From: Mytilinidion resinicola | Lineage: Eukaryota; Ascomycota; Dothideomycetes; Mytilinidiales; Mytilinidiaceae | Length of the DNA stretch: 64,000 nt | Direction of reading: 5' to 3' | NCBI RefSeq assembly: GCF_010093595.1 | Contig: NW_022985443.1 | Coordinates: 1,952,993-2,016,992, forward strand | Shown: in pieces, positions 33,172 to 44,795 of the stretch | How positions within the stretch are numbered: the stretch's first letter is position 1 | Layout of the letters: each line of letters opens with the position of its first letter | The notes under the pieces: generated by a model | What the model saw: the letters and a program-made list of their open reading frames with translations, nothing else | Told to the model about the DNA's origin: nothing | Databases searched by the model: none | Position numbers and translations under genes: made by a program

Positions 33172-34399
33172 TGAGTGATCAGAAGATACCTTCAAACGTT
33201 CGTCTCGCCTTCAAACTCTACCTGTCCAGATCACAAAATTGAACACCACTGGTCCAGCAATTAAACGTGTTCATCTCACACCGACTTAGGAAGATTAGCT
33301 AACACTACCATATCCAAAAGGGAAACCGCGATTTCACCCTTTCCGCTTTGTCAACCTCGATCCAATCAATACAGAGCTGGATTAATTTTCAACCAGTTTG
33401 AAAGATCAAGAGTACATTTTCACGCATTGTTTCGGTCCGTGCCATCCCAAATTTCACCCCACTTACCCCTTACTATGCCTTCTTAGGTAGACTTGCCGGC
33501 ATCTCGCGATATTGACTGGATTAATTCAACCCTTATCAATCCCTATTTTGGACCCGCCCAATTCCAATCAATCCGATACTTTTGAACTCCGGCCGCCAAG
33601 TACTCGCCACACTGGTTTCCCAGGTATGCTCAGCAGGTCGTATGGTGATCTGTTGTATATGCTGAGCCCGTCCATTCGTCATCGTGCTTCTCCAGAACTT
33701 TATGCCGACGGTCATCAAGCGGATGTTCGAATACAGGTTTCCCGTTGGCGGTCATCATAATTCTAGAGTCCTGCCAAAACGGATCGTCATTGGCATTGCC
33801 CTGATTCCTGTGGCGATGTCTCGTTTTGTAGTCCGGCAGTACGTATTCTTCAAGCAGCCTTGAGAGCGAGAGGAAAAGAAGTGGTCGAGTTACGAGGGCA
33901 CAAGGGATGAGATGACGTGGCGACTATCAAGCGATTGGATGCGGCGAGCTCGTATACTTCTGCCCATTGCTACAATCGCGTCTTCGGCGTGCGACACGAC
34001 AAACACAGGATTTGTGAACTTCGGTCGAAGTCCAAGATTCCTACGTCAAACCACTCCTCTTTACACAAATAGCGTCTTTACGCCAACTTTGTGTATCCTT
34101 ACATGCTACTGTAAGTTCCACGGGGTCTAGCCAGAGATGCCGGCATCACGCAGAACGGTAGCGACACCAACGAGCTCCCCAGCCTGGAATAATACTGGGG
34201 CCAGCACAAAGCCATCAGTGCGCTGAAACATGGGGGTCTACTCCCACATGGCTAGCGCCTGTGGCAACATGACCGCGGCAATGGAGAATACGAGCTGGTA
34301 TACCAAGGCCGTGCATTGAGTGGCACCGCGTAGGAATTCCGTTTTCATCCTCTGCGCCCTCTATTTCGGCGAGCGCAATCCTTCGCGTCTTGGAACCTT
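33172..34399. other. No supported gene
   Basis: About 1.2 kb of 3' flank of the transporter and unassigned sequence. Short frames only. Confidence 0.45.
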
Positions 34400-37300
34400 C
34401 CGCCGCACGTGGAAGATTCCACTTCCATTCGTCCACCGCAGCTCAATCCCGCCGAATGGACCTGGGCTCTGGTGGATGCGGGGTTCCTTGCCATCCTGGG
34501 ATCGTTGAACGCCCTTAGGGTCCACAACGGCATCGACAAAGTTTCGGTAGCTAACCTCAGTATTTCTCGGTGACATTGGAAAGTACAGCAGCGATACTTC
34601 CTTTAAGCTGGCCAAGGACAACGACCACTTCGCTCCTGTGCCTGGCGAGATACGATACACAAAAATTGTACGAAGACTAGGTCGGTCGCTTGCGATTATT
34701 CAACTCACCTTGGATGCCACTGTCGACGACAAAGCCGGATTAAACCAATGCCAACAGAACCCTCTTGTGGCACGATATGCTCTGGGGGATGTGATGGGCA
34801 TTCATCGGCTACTCTACATTGGCTATTTCCTCGGAAGATTCTATAGCATATCTCCCGAACCGACGGCGAAGAAGGGAGCTCTGTTCCTCGACGGCTACGG
34901 GGGAGTGTTACGGCATCATCACAACCGCCTAGTCTCTCTGGGGTTCCAGTGGAGCTCAAAAGGTCTACTTCGTGCATTCTCCCTCTTCGCAGTGCTGCAC
35001 CTGAGCGGAGTAATTGTCGAGAATGTCGACAAAGCTCTCTTCACCATGAATACCCTCAGGTCTGCAGCATCCACCGCAACCGACCTAGAGATGAACAGCC
35101 ACTATTGGGAGACCTGGCAGCAAGGCGCTCCTGGGGAAACCGAGCTCGACACAGAGACCGTCTTCGCCATATTGAGGTGGTCGCCAATGGGAGAGGCGAA
35201 GCACTACGCTCAAGATCTCGCCAATCTTCGGCAGGCCGTGTTTACCCGTGCTCGTGTTCATGCGAGTAAAGCTGCAATTCTCGATACCGGTTCAGACGAG
35301 GTAACCCGAGAGATTCTCCGGCAGCAAGAGAAGAATACCGCAGCTGCCGACGTCAACTCATCAGAGCACCTGCGGAAGACGTCCAGGCAATAGCGGAAAC
35401 TCCAGCCATGCAGGTTTACAAGCATGATCCGTCTGACCCTAGCTCCCTTGAACGGCTGGAGAACCTGTTTGTGGACCACATCGAGGCCGCCCTTCGTCTC
35501 ATCAACGAGGTCGAGTTGAGTCGACCCGAAGACGGCTGGGACTCACTGCCTATACTGGATGTGGCCATCGAGAAGCTCGACAAGCTGATTGAAGGCTTCC
35601 GCGTGCGAACCACCGTCAATGGGACGAGTTCAAACTACCTGTACGTCTTCCTCAACAGTGTGCAATCCTATTTCTATCTATGGCTAGGCGTCAGAAATCC
35701 GGCTGATCGCCCAACTTTTCCAAAAAGAGGCACCAGTTTGGCGGGAATCAAGGCCTCCGACAGAAACAATCGACCCACTGCCATCGATCACGCGCGGCGA
35801 CATTGGATACAAAGATCGCCTGCTCCTAAAGGAGCTCGACCAAGAACTCCGCCAATTACCGCCCGTCGCCGTCGAGGATGCCTATACCGAACCGTTTGCG
35901 TGCCAGCGCATCAACAGTCATGCGGCTTGGGATGCAAGCGATACCACAACCGGCGATATTGAACACTCATACTGGTACGAGCCTGCGAAGGGCATAGAGT
36001 TGAGCGATGGCATGCCGGAAGAGCGGAAGGAGAGGCATAACGAGGCGTACTGGGCGCGGGAGCAAGCTTTCCAGGCTCGAACGGAGGAGTTATTTGAGGG
36101 AGTTACCCAAACACTGTCGCCGACGACGTCAGGAAGTATCTGCGCGAAGGGCCAATTGTCCAGCCACATCATTGGCCGTGGCAAGACTCCAAATCTCGAG
36201 AGCCTCCAGTTCAGGAGGGTACAACTACACCACCCTCAAAGCAGTCGGCCAAAGCAGAACCTCCAGACCCATCTCCACCATCTCCGTATACTCCTCGCGT
36301 CACTCCAACGCAACCAGTGTGCCCCACCAAGGACAGATTGGCATCCATCCTCAAGCCACTCAACAAACCAACCCCGCCATCAAAGCAAGTGGCATTTGCG
36401 TCCACCACCAAAGGCGCGTCTGAGGGCCCCGCTAAGCTTGGTCATGCTCCAGCTGCTCTCCCCACCACGGCCTCCGCCTCACACACTGCAGAACCTGCCA
36501 CGGCAGAAGAACATACCGGGACTGCTCTGAAACAGGACCTCGAGCAAGTTCACCCTTCAGCGGCCTCCCCTTCTGTTCATAGTGACACTGAGCCGCCCTC
36601 TCTCCCCACACAGCCAAGGTACACAGAAGATCTTGATTCTGACGGTGAGAAATATGACTCGTTTTGGTTCCCGTTTGAACAGCCTGTTCCGTTTAAGGAC
36701 CCTGTCGCCACTAAGGAAGCTACGACGGAGCAATCTAAGCTTGGAGAACCTGCTTCACAGGCCCTAGTCCCCACGGCGTCATCGTCGGATGAATTAGACA
36801 AGAAGACTATCAAGGAGGAGGTATCGGATGAGTTGTGGGTAGCTTACTACTACGTGATCGCCAAGTCGAAGACTAGGCACCAACCCATATACAAGTAGTT
36901 GGATTCGAGTACCTGACACACTCGCAAAACCGCCAAGTCGAGCTATTGCGGTTCTTGAAAACGTGATGTCAGATGGATCATGTCCGGTTGTAGCAAACCT
37001 CTTCACATTGACCCATGCCGCTCAGCCTAAAACACTTGTCCGCGGAGTCCATACTTCCCGACTAGCCTTGATATCTCTGGACCGCCTCAAGTCGTCCGCT
37101 GAACGCTCCGAATTCATATCTCAGGATATCTAGACTTCGTCTTGGAAACCGCGCAGCAACGAGGAAATGGCCCAGTCAAGCCCTTGAGCGCCAAGGAACT
37201 TGATATGCTCCACTTCGTCAAGCTTGTCACAGAAGGAGAGGGGTGGGGCCTTGAGTCACACGGATCGATCAGCTCTCATTGAGACATTCATGGCACATTT

Positions 37301-37737
37301 GGAATTGTTTAAGTAGTACCAGGTAGGTTGAATACCAGTAACTAGATCTCGGGGGTTCGTGGAAGAGATACGGCGACGCGAGCTATGGCATTTTTGTAGC
37401 AGACTAGCAAGTAGATGCCCACAAAGCCTCTGGAGGTGCCCTCTATACGGTAGAAGTAGTCGCCAAAAACGACCCAGATCTCGAGACTGTCGTCAAGCGA
37501 CTACCGGACGAGCTCAAATTCCGCTTCAAAGGCTGCCTCAAACTATATGTCACTGCCAGAGAGTATCTCAAGTCGTTTTGGAGCTCCGTCCACGGATACA
37601 AGCCGGGGCACAACTCTACGTGGACTGGAGTCTCTATGCCTCTGTCTGTGGTGGCTCTCTGGATTGTCGAGAATGAGTTCAAGAAAGCACATCTTACCTT
37701 CGTGCGTCCAGACTCCTTGCTGGGGAAATTCCGCTAG
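34400..37737 (+). pseudogene. Degenerate large coding block, family unknown
   Basis: Long protein-like stretches follow each other on the + strand but change frame or meet stops. Examples: LNPAEWTWALVDAGFLAILG (about 34440-34570), KIVRRLGRSLAIIQLTL to EHLRKTSRQ (34680-35390), PSSLERLENLFVDHIEAALR to LWLGVRNPADRPTFPK (35430-35730), a new frame from about 35725 (ELDQELRQLPPVAVEDAYTE), another (36317-36898, ending KTRHQPIYK), and finally KRLPDELKFRFKGCLKLYVT to LLGKFR (37495-37737). Some changes could be introns, but in-frame stops and unsupported shifts are too many. I do not recognise the family. Confidence 0.55.
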
Positions 37738-37899
37738 ATCCACTGCATCAACTGTCACGTCCAATGCCTGAATCATCTCGGGTTCCGCTGGGCTACGCCA
37801 TTCCTGTAGCATATAGCGGACGTGGAAATCTCCGGGAACTTTCGGCCCGTCCTCCCATTGTTTTGGCAACGTACGAAAACATTTGAAGGTTCTCTAGCC

Positions 37900-38450
37900 C
37901 ATTCATTTTCACTCAGGTTGCAGCACTACAACCTAGGATCAACAACTCATATGCCAGAAAGCTACTCTCCGAACATCAGCTGTAGAGAACCCAGCTGAAA
38001 TCTCAGCTGTAGAGAACCGAGCTGAAGCCTCAGCTGTGCAGGGCTCATCTGAACTTACTAGCGCGCCACCCTGGGGGTGGCCCCCTTCCTTCCCCTAATA
38101 TATATACAACTAGCTAGACGTCTATAGAAATCAGAGTTCACATCAATTTCAACCTGAGTTTTTCAATTCTGCACGATGTCATGTTCTCAGGCCTGCGAAT
38201 TAGGCCTCGGTCTTTCACAAACCGATATCCTATCTCTTTATCTGAGCAACACAGCTCAGAGTTGTAATTCTATTGTTTTGATAGCGTAGAGAAATATCTG
38301 AGGACTCTCTAGCCTAATCATTTTCAATTTCGCACGATGTGACGTTCTTAAGCCTTTGAATTGGGACTTCGTCTGCTACATACCGATCTCCTATCTGTTT
38401 GTCCGAGCGACACGAATCAGAGTTAACCTCTTATTATTTCGACAGACGAG
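37900..38450 (+). repeat. About 161-bp tandem repeat, two units, interrupted
   Basis: The phrase TTTTCAATT(C/T)(T/C)(G/C)CACGATGT starts at 38160 and at 38321, 161 bp apart, and the following 110 bp align (CCGATxTCCTATCT, GAGTT, TTATT). The first unit is split by the inserted 249-bp element. Units of similar period and partly similar sequence recur at 41836-42340. Confidence 0.6.
37911..38159 (+). mobile_element. 249-bp element, copy 2
   Basis: Same length, orientation and termini as copy 1 (ACTCAGGTTG...CAACCTGAGT), flanked by the 5-bp duplication TTTTC (37906-37910 and 38160-38164). It differs from copy 1 at only a few positions, for example CTTCC for CTCCC and AATATATA for AGTATATA, both transitions. 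It is inserted in the first unit of a 161-bp tandem repeat. Confidence 0.85.
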
Positions 38451-38649
38451 AGAAGTGACGGCGTGCGATCGTGTCGACGATTGCGAAAGCCATGACGGCC
38501 ACGATGATCACCATGGCTCTGAGAAGTACGATGTCGACCTTAGTCGAGAAGGCGAGGAGTGGCTTACCGAGCACGTTAACATCTTCGGATACTCAAAATC
38601 TCAGCAAGGGTAAGTATTCACGTATCCAAAAATATGGGTACCCTCGCTC

Positions 38650-38905
38650 GCCACCGTTTGAGGTGCTTCGGCGCATTGTAAAAACTTGGATGAGATGTCA
38701 AATCCTTGGGAGTTTAAATCAAAGAACTTTCCCACGCTCGCTGTCCATACTTGGGCGCTATTCGGAGTGCTTCAGCGCATTCTAACAATTTGGGTCAAAC
38801 GTCAAGCTCTTGAGAGTCTAAATCAAAGGGCTTTTGCACGCTCGCCGTCGTTACTTGACCGCTGTTCGGAGTTCTTCACCACATTATTGTCAATCTGGAA
38901 GAGAT
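38650..38905 (+). repeat. 104-bp tandem repeat, about 2.3 units
   Basis: GTGCTTC(G/A)GCGCATT occurs at 38663 and 38767, with a diverged form (GTTCTTCACCACATT) at 38871, exactly 104 bp apart each time. Between them CTAAATCAAAG and CACGCTCGC(T/C)GTC also repeat. Confidence 0.65.
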
Positions 38906-39064
38906 GGAAAAGACGGCGTGGCCCAGATTTGAGATTCGAGTGGCGAAGATGTAGCGAAGAAGGCAGTGACTTCATCTGCTAGCATCGCCATCCAAAACCA
39001 TTGATACGGACGCCTGGCGAAATGTTCAGGCGTACCAGTCCGCCTGGTCGGTGGATCACCGGGC

Positions 39065-40344
39065 TTGCATCGAAGTGGTTGCTCGGCACGAAGTTGCGGC
39101 CTGAAGATTGACTCCACCGGCGACGGCGGACAAGACGCGATAGAAAGCTGTGCGGCTGCCGGTATGGCATGCCAAAACTTCCCTATGTCCAAGATCGTCG
39201 CCCTCCGAGACGATCAAATCGCAATTGAGCTGTCTCTTACCCGACACGTTGAGCGCTTCAAGCTTGACAACCCCGAGCACCCCTTGGTTGAGATGCTTGC
39301 AGAGGCAGAGGAAAAGGCCAGAGGAGGACGGGCGCGGAAGGGGATTCCAACGGTGAGAGACGCTCGAGATCTGCTCGAGGCCCACGTTATTGGACTGGCG
39401 GATCTCGTAACCTGCACCACCTACAAAGCAGAGACCCTTCGAAGTCTCCGCTTCCACGCTACTACCTTGATAGCCGACGAAGTCAGCCAGCTCAGTGAGC
39501 CGGACATCTACCCCGCACTCACGGTCGGGGTCCTGAAGCATATCATCCTCGCCGGCCACGACCAACAGCTACCGGTCACCATCTGTTCGTTTGATGCAGG
39601 CGCCAACCCGCTCGGTCAGCAGCTCCGATAATCCCCAATGGTTCGCTGACCCGAGCAAAACCCTGCCGTGCGACGTGTCGCGCTGAACACTGTATACCGT
39701 GCACCTTTGGCGTTATGGCGCTTCCCAAATGCGCAGTTTTACAAACAACGCCTAGTTGAGCACCCAGGCACCGCCGCCATAACTCCGCTTGACAAGACGA
39801 TGTTCGACTTCATAGACACCGATGGCTTCGGATGGGGCGCGAACCGATGTGGCAGCGGGAGTTCTTCCCGAACGTCTCGTCACGCGCGCAAGTCGAGGAC
39901 TTCGGAACGAACTTCACCAATCCTGACCAACAAGGTGTAGTGTGCGACATGATCGTGCGGTTGCTGGCTACGTCCGGCATCAATGCAGAGAACATCGGCG
40001 TGATCTGCATGAACAGTGCAGCAGCCAAGAAGCTCCGCAACGAGCTCCGTGAAGCCCTCCCCAACGGCACGGCCCTGCCACAAGTATCCTCGTTTGATGC
40101 CTTCATAGGTCAGGAACGCGACATCATGATCGTATGCACAGTCGCATCTTTTGAGCTGTCTGTCACTCGACTGCACCCCTTCGGATTCATCCGAGAGCCT
40201 GAACGGTTGAACGTTGCCGTTACCCGAGCAAAGAGATTTTCTTTCTACGTCGCCGACATTTCGCTCTGGCGCTCACAGAAAGAGATACTTGGAAAGAGAG
40301 AAATCAAGGACTCTAAGGAGGACGATCAGTGCGATCCAATGTGA
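39065..40344 (+). pseudogene. UPF1-like SF1 helicase, C-terminal half, frame-broken
   Basis: The first piece (39065-39631) carries ADEVSQLSEPDIYPAL, the Walker-B-type motif II of UPF1-like helicases, and IILAGHDQQLP, motif III where GDxxQLP is usual. The second (39668-39940) carries VYRAPLALWRFPNAQFYKQRL, the family's 'QYRM...FPN..FY...L' segment. The third (39832-40344) carries SSFDAFIGQERDIMIVCTV (motif V) and RLNVAVTRAKR (motif VI). They lie in the right order but in three frames, with a stop after GQQLR, and I found no P-loop GxxGxGKT upstream. The gene is therefore broken and N-terminally incomplete. Helicases of this class unwind RNA or DNA. Minisatellites flank it on both sides. Confidence 0.72.
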
Positions 40345-40459
40345 CGCTGGTTGGACCATAGCACAGGATGGACCACGATTCCGAAGTGAGCCACGACAAA
40401 GACTTGCAATGCCGCTGGTATTCATCAAAACGCTTCAAGATGTAAACAAGAGGAGGTTT

Positions 40460-40830
40460 CGCTGCTGCTGCGGCGTTAAATAAGCCTAGCTGGCGCCCCT
40501 GGACTATCTGGCCTCTAGAACTACGAGATGTAAAGAGATGGAGGCTGCAAATTGAGTCTGTGGAAAAGGGGTAGGAGCTTTGAAGTTTAAGGGCCACGAG
40601 GCGTGAATTGAAGGTGTAGTAATGTTCCTGCTGAGGCGGTAGATAGTGCTGGGTGGCCCCCTGGACCACCTGGTTTGACAAATCACGGAATGTAAAAAGT
40701 TGGAGACTGTGAACTAGAGCGGTGGTGTTGTTGCTGCTGCGGCGGTCGATAGGGCTGGGTGGCGCCCCTTGCATATCTAGCTTTGAGAATTACCAGATGT
40801 AAAGAGCGAGAGTGTGTGCATTTAGGAAGT
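40460..40830 (+). repeat. Imperfect tandem repeat of 106-162 bp
   Basis: The phrase 'gctgctgcggcg...taGgGCTgGgTGGCGCCCCTgG' begins near 40461, 40627 and 40734. The GGCGCCCC/GGCCCC cores lie at 40492, 40654 and 40760. Each is followed by a diverged 'ATGTAAA(G/A)AG' about 45 bp later. Unit lengths differ because of an internal deletion. Confidence 0.5.
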
Positions 40831-41835
40831 GGGAAAGAACAGGAATCGTCCAAGATGCGACTGTCGCGGGATTGCGCTTGAATATCCGCTTCTCGACATT
40901 GATCACATACGGAAAGACCAAAAACTAAACATGAACGATGGCTCGTGGCTCAATCCGAACATGACCATCAGCTCACTGGCAAGCTTGTCCTTTCCATCAC
41001 TATTGCATCAGCCAGAAAAGCCACAGCCACACCAGTTATGGGCATTCGACGACTGGCAGCTAGAGGGGGATGGCGGGTAAACGCATTGACTCGCATTGTA
41101 CCAAGAACCAAGATTTGGGTTTCTTGGAATCCAGACAATTTCCTGGAACGAACAACGACACCAAATCATGACGACCCAGCTCTAGTTGGGATGCCGCGGG
41201 CGCTGTTGATTATAGGAGCGCAAACCAACTTTCTACAACATCGTATGGTATATCACAGCCGAAGCCTCGGGCCTAGATGGGAGCCCTCATCGGTATGGAG
41301 AAAGTAAAGGGCCTTGCACCTACTGGACGATCTCCCGCTCCCGTCAGAATGGCCACTATTCCAGGATATTGTTGGCTTATTGGAGCTCCGCCGGAAGTAC
41401 TATGAGCAGGCAATGTTCCAGCTCCAAACCCATTCTCACCAGCTCGCGCGTATAGCGAAGACATCCGTCGCTTACGCAGATGGCAATAGTGATCTAGACT
41501 GCTTCGCCAATAGAATGTATTGACTAGCAGACAGGTTGGCTTTATTCACACAATTATCAAGATCTTTTGCTCTGATTACCGAGAGCACCCGGGATCAAGC
41601 GCCCAGCTCAGAGCCAAGTCAAAACAAGAATGCGAACGTCTTTGCTCGGAATTTGTCCCAGGCCAGGTCCACAGTATCCAAGGAACTTCACGAGACAAAA
41701 AATACGCAAGTGCTAGCGAAGGGCAAGCTCCAGCCGGAAAATTCGCCATTCGCAACGGCATTGCGCGCCATGGCAGACGCATACAATAGCGGACTCCAAT
41801 GGGCTGTTTTACGGGCGCATACAAAACTTCCTGAG
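40831..41835 (+). pseudogene. Coding-like fragments, unrecognised
   Basis: Stretches such as SEWPLFQDIVGLLELRRKYY (41341-41520) and FALITESTRDQAPSSEPSQN to TALRAMADAYNSGLQWAVLR (41536-41830) look protein-coding but lie in different frames with a stop between. They may be the tail of the flanking degenerate genes. No family is recognised. Confidence 0.3.
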
Positions 41836-42340
41836 GCCACTCCTGCCTTCTCATCCTCGAAAATCAACGATGTTAAACCCTTGAAATCGTGAATCGGGTC
41901 ACTGTCTTTTACATCTAGATTTCTCTCCTTTCGACCTGTTGAATGAATTGGAGGTGTGTGGCCGTTCGTTGTTTTGAAAATATAAGAGATCTCCTGAGGC
42001 CACTCCTACCTTTTCATTTTAAAGAATCAATGATGTCAAACCCTTAAGAACATGAATCAGGTCGCTGTGTCTTTTATCTGGGCTTTTCTCCTGTCTCAAC
42101 CTGCCGCATAATTCGGAGGTGCGTTGCTGTTATTTTGACAAAACATGAAGCATCCCGAGGCCACTCCTATCTAATCAATCTCATAATTCAACGATTTCAT
42201 ACTTTCGAGCGCGTGAATCGGGCCTGCTTCTTTTACTTCCAGATTCTTTTCCTCTTCGATCGACTGTTTCGGAGTTCAGATCGCGTGCCCATGTTACGAC
42301 CGAAAGAGATGACACAATTACTGACACGATTACTGTCTCG
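41836..42340 (+). repeat. About 162-bp tandem repeat, three units
   Basis: GGCCACTCCT begins at 41836, 41998 and 42159. Each unit then reads 'tCAA(C/T)GAT(G/T)T..A..CTT', 'TGAATC(G/A)GG' and '(T)CTTTTA(C/T)'. The spacing of 162 and 161 bp equals the period of the repeat at 37900-38450, and phrases such as CGATGT...CTTAAG...GAATTGGG are shared, so the two arrays look related. Confidence 0.65.
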
Positions 42341-42599
42341 CAAGCACACTGCTCCCTGAGAAACTCAGGCAAGCTCGAAAAATTTGGACTCTGTAAGCAA
42401 CCTAACGGTAGTCGACCGAATTGCTACTAGCAACCTTTCTGGAGACTTCATGGCAATCTGGTAGTCATTTCGAGGCGCGACGCATCTACGCAGTTATTTG
42501 ATAAGCTTGTAGAGAGCCACACAGGTCTAAAACTTGAGATTCTTGTAACTCAGCTTAAGCTAGCACTACCGCCGCCTAGACTACGCAGACGACTCAAGC

Positions 42600-44632
42600 T
42601 GAAAAGGGATTCCGAGTAGCAGCCGATCCAGGAGATGCCGAGAACGCCATCACGAAGATCGAAACGCAGGGCCTTCCGGCCGACCTGCGCGTATCTTCAA
42701 AACCTTAACACCTTCCTTCTACCCTCGACAATCGCCAACGCCAACACCCTGTGGTCCTCCTTCTGGACAAGGCAGACGCTGCAGTAGTCATGGCCGAGGC
42801 CGAAGAGCCTAGCCAACTCTCGGGCAGTCTACAGGCCGTATTATCACAATGGGGGTTACCGGAGCTGGTCCACCTTGACCTAGTTCAGGAGCGACGCCTC
42901 CGTCGAGAAGAAGCCGAGAGGATGATCGACTTTGGTATGTTTGATCTCTTTAAATTCGAAGCAGCACTGACGATTGTGAAGTCCGACAGGATCGGCAGAC
43001 CAGATTTGGCATCTCGGACGTGGGTTCGTTGAAAGGAAATGTGTCTCAACACACTCCTCCCTCCCCAGAAGTTGCTGGGGGAAATTCTATTTCCACGGCT
43101 ATCAGCAAAGAGCCGACCGCATGCGGTGCTACTTCAACTCTACAAAACCAATGGAGCATTGCCTTGGAACTTTTCCCGGTATATGCATCAGACGAGGGCC
43201 CTTCCGATGGCAAGTCGAAGGTTCTTGATGGAAGTCACACGCAAAATCATCTCAAGGATGCCATTCCGTCGTCAAATAACACGAGTCCAACAAATTGCTC
43301 CTCCAGCGCACGCAGCACACCTCCCGCAATCACCCCGGCGCCAGCTTCTAATCTAACCGCGTCAAGTCCTGAGAACTCTTCCCAGAAGCACCGCTACTCT
43401 CCAATTTCTCGCGCTGGAACGGATGTGACGCTACCGTGGCTAACGACTGTGTTGCGCGTAAACGACGCCTTGAAGCGGGCCATGGATATGGCGCTCCCAT
43501 TACCAGTAGGTAGGTACCAGACTTGGCGTTTATCCCAGCATCCGTGCAGAAGCCCATTGAAGCACGTGAGATCAAGAATTATGCCAAAATTCTCACCTCC
43601 TTGGTCGACAATGTCCAAAAAGTCGACAAAGATGTCAATCCACTAGAGCTGAAGGAGCGTTCAAACCCAACCTGCGCATGGCAGACGTGACGACCGCAGC
43701 CAATGACCTGGCGGCAACCGTCGCCAACCGAGCGAAAACGTCTACCATTGAGGCCTGTAGAGGACACTGGGAAACCTCGTTCATTTGCGATTATATTTCA
43801 AGGGCAGTGGACGAGAAAATGGGCGGGCTCCCGCGCGGCCAAGGGAAACAAAAACAGATCCAAATGGAGATTATTGATAAAATAATTGCCTTATCTGGTG
43901 AATCATCCGCACATACAGCAAAGACCAGATCTCGGCACCAGCTATACTTTCAGTTCATGTCAGACTTGCGGAGAGAAAGTCCAAAATGGGCTGTAGTCTA
44001 CATGACCGATACCATCCGGAGCCTTCTCACCAACTCCAAGGTAGACGCAGCGACCCTGATTTCAATATCCAAAGCTTTCGGCCAGCCTATTCTGCGGCCC
44101 ATCCATCGACTGGAAGAAGAATGGAGCGGCTCCTCCCGCTGAGTGGCTGAGGTGGTGGACCGATTACCCGGCGGCTCGGTCTTGACGCCAGAATTCTGGT
44201 CAAACGTAGGGAGTCGCTGGCATTCCCTTGGAGACGCGAAAAGATGGACAAGAGGAAACAACTTTTCGATGAGCATTGCGTTGGTCATAGGCCACGAGGA
44301 AGGCGACCAGGCCATTGCCGTTTCTCTCGTCCAACTTCCACCCCACGCCTTTGTTGGGATCTACCCAGGTTGCATTGCCTATGACCCAAATGCGCCTATT
44401 CCGAGCGACGCGATTCTAGGACCAGTTCCAGGGCTCTCGCACATGGCAAAAGACGTTTTCGGAAAGCCCTTCGTTGTGACGAGAGAAGGGGACGCTTCCG
44501 ACGCGAACCTTGTCACGGAACAAGGAGCTGTAGGCCGTGTACATGATGTATTGGATGATGACGATAGAGAAGAGAGAGTGGTCTGGAGGAAGGTGAGGCT
44601 ATATACAAGAGGTGCTGTGCACCTGCCGTAGC
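42600..44632 (+). pseudogene. Degenerate coding block 2, nearly complete reading with breaks
   Basis: Coding-like pieces follow in order. VVLLLDKADAAVVMAEAEEP to ERMIDF (42750-42932) joins across a plausible 48-bp intron (42933-42980, GTATGT...GAAG) to a frame reading on through GSLKGNVSQHTPPSPEVAGG to ALKRAMDMALPLP (43500). A frame change of about 8 bp then leads to VPDLAFIPASVQKPIEAREI to LKERSNPTCAW (43512-43680). Another shift leads to TTAANDLAATVANRAKTS to LEEEWSGSSR, then an in-frame TGA (44140-44142), then an open frame to 44631 (GGSVLTPEFWSNVGSRWHSL, FVGIYPGCIAYDPNAP). Several independent breaks mark a pseudogene. The C-terminal part recalls an uncharacterised fungal family; I cannot name it. 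Confidence 0.5.
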
Positions 44633-44795
44633 CCTCACCGCTACTCCCTAGCAAACTTGATCGCAGGCTGGCTAGAGTTTCCCATACGGCCTTCGCAAGC
44701 TTCTCCGGGCGAGGCCAGATTAAGGCCGGGAAGAAGAGCGAATTGACACCTGTCTTTTCAGAATTCATATAAAGAATGAGGGAATTCTAGGACAG

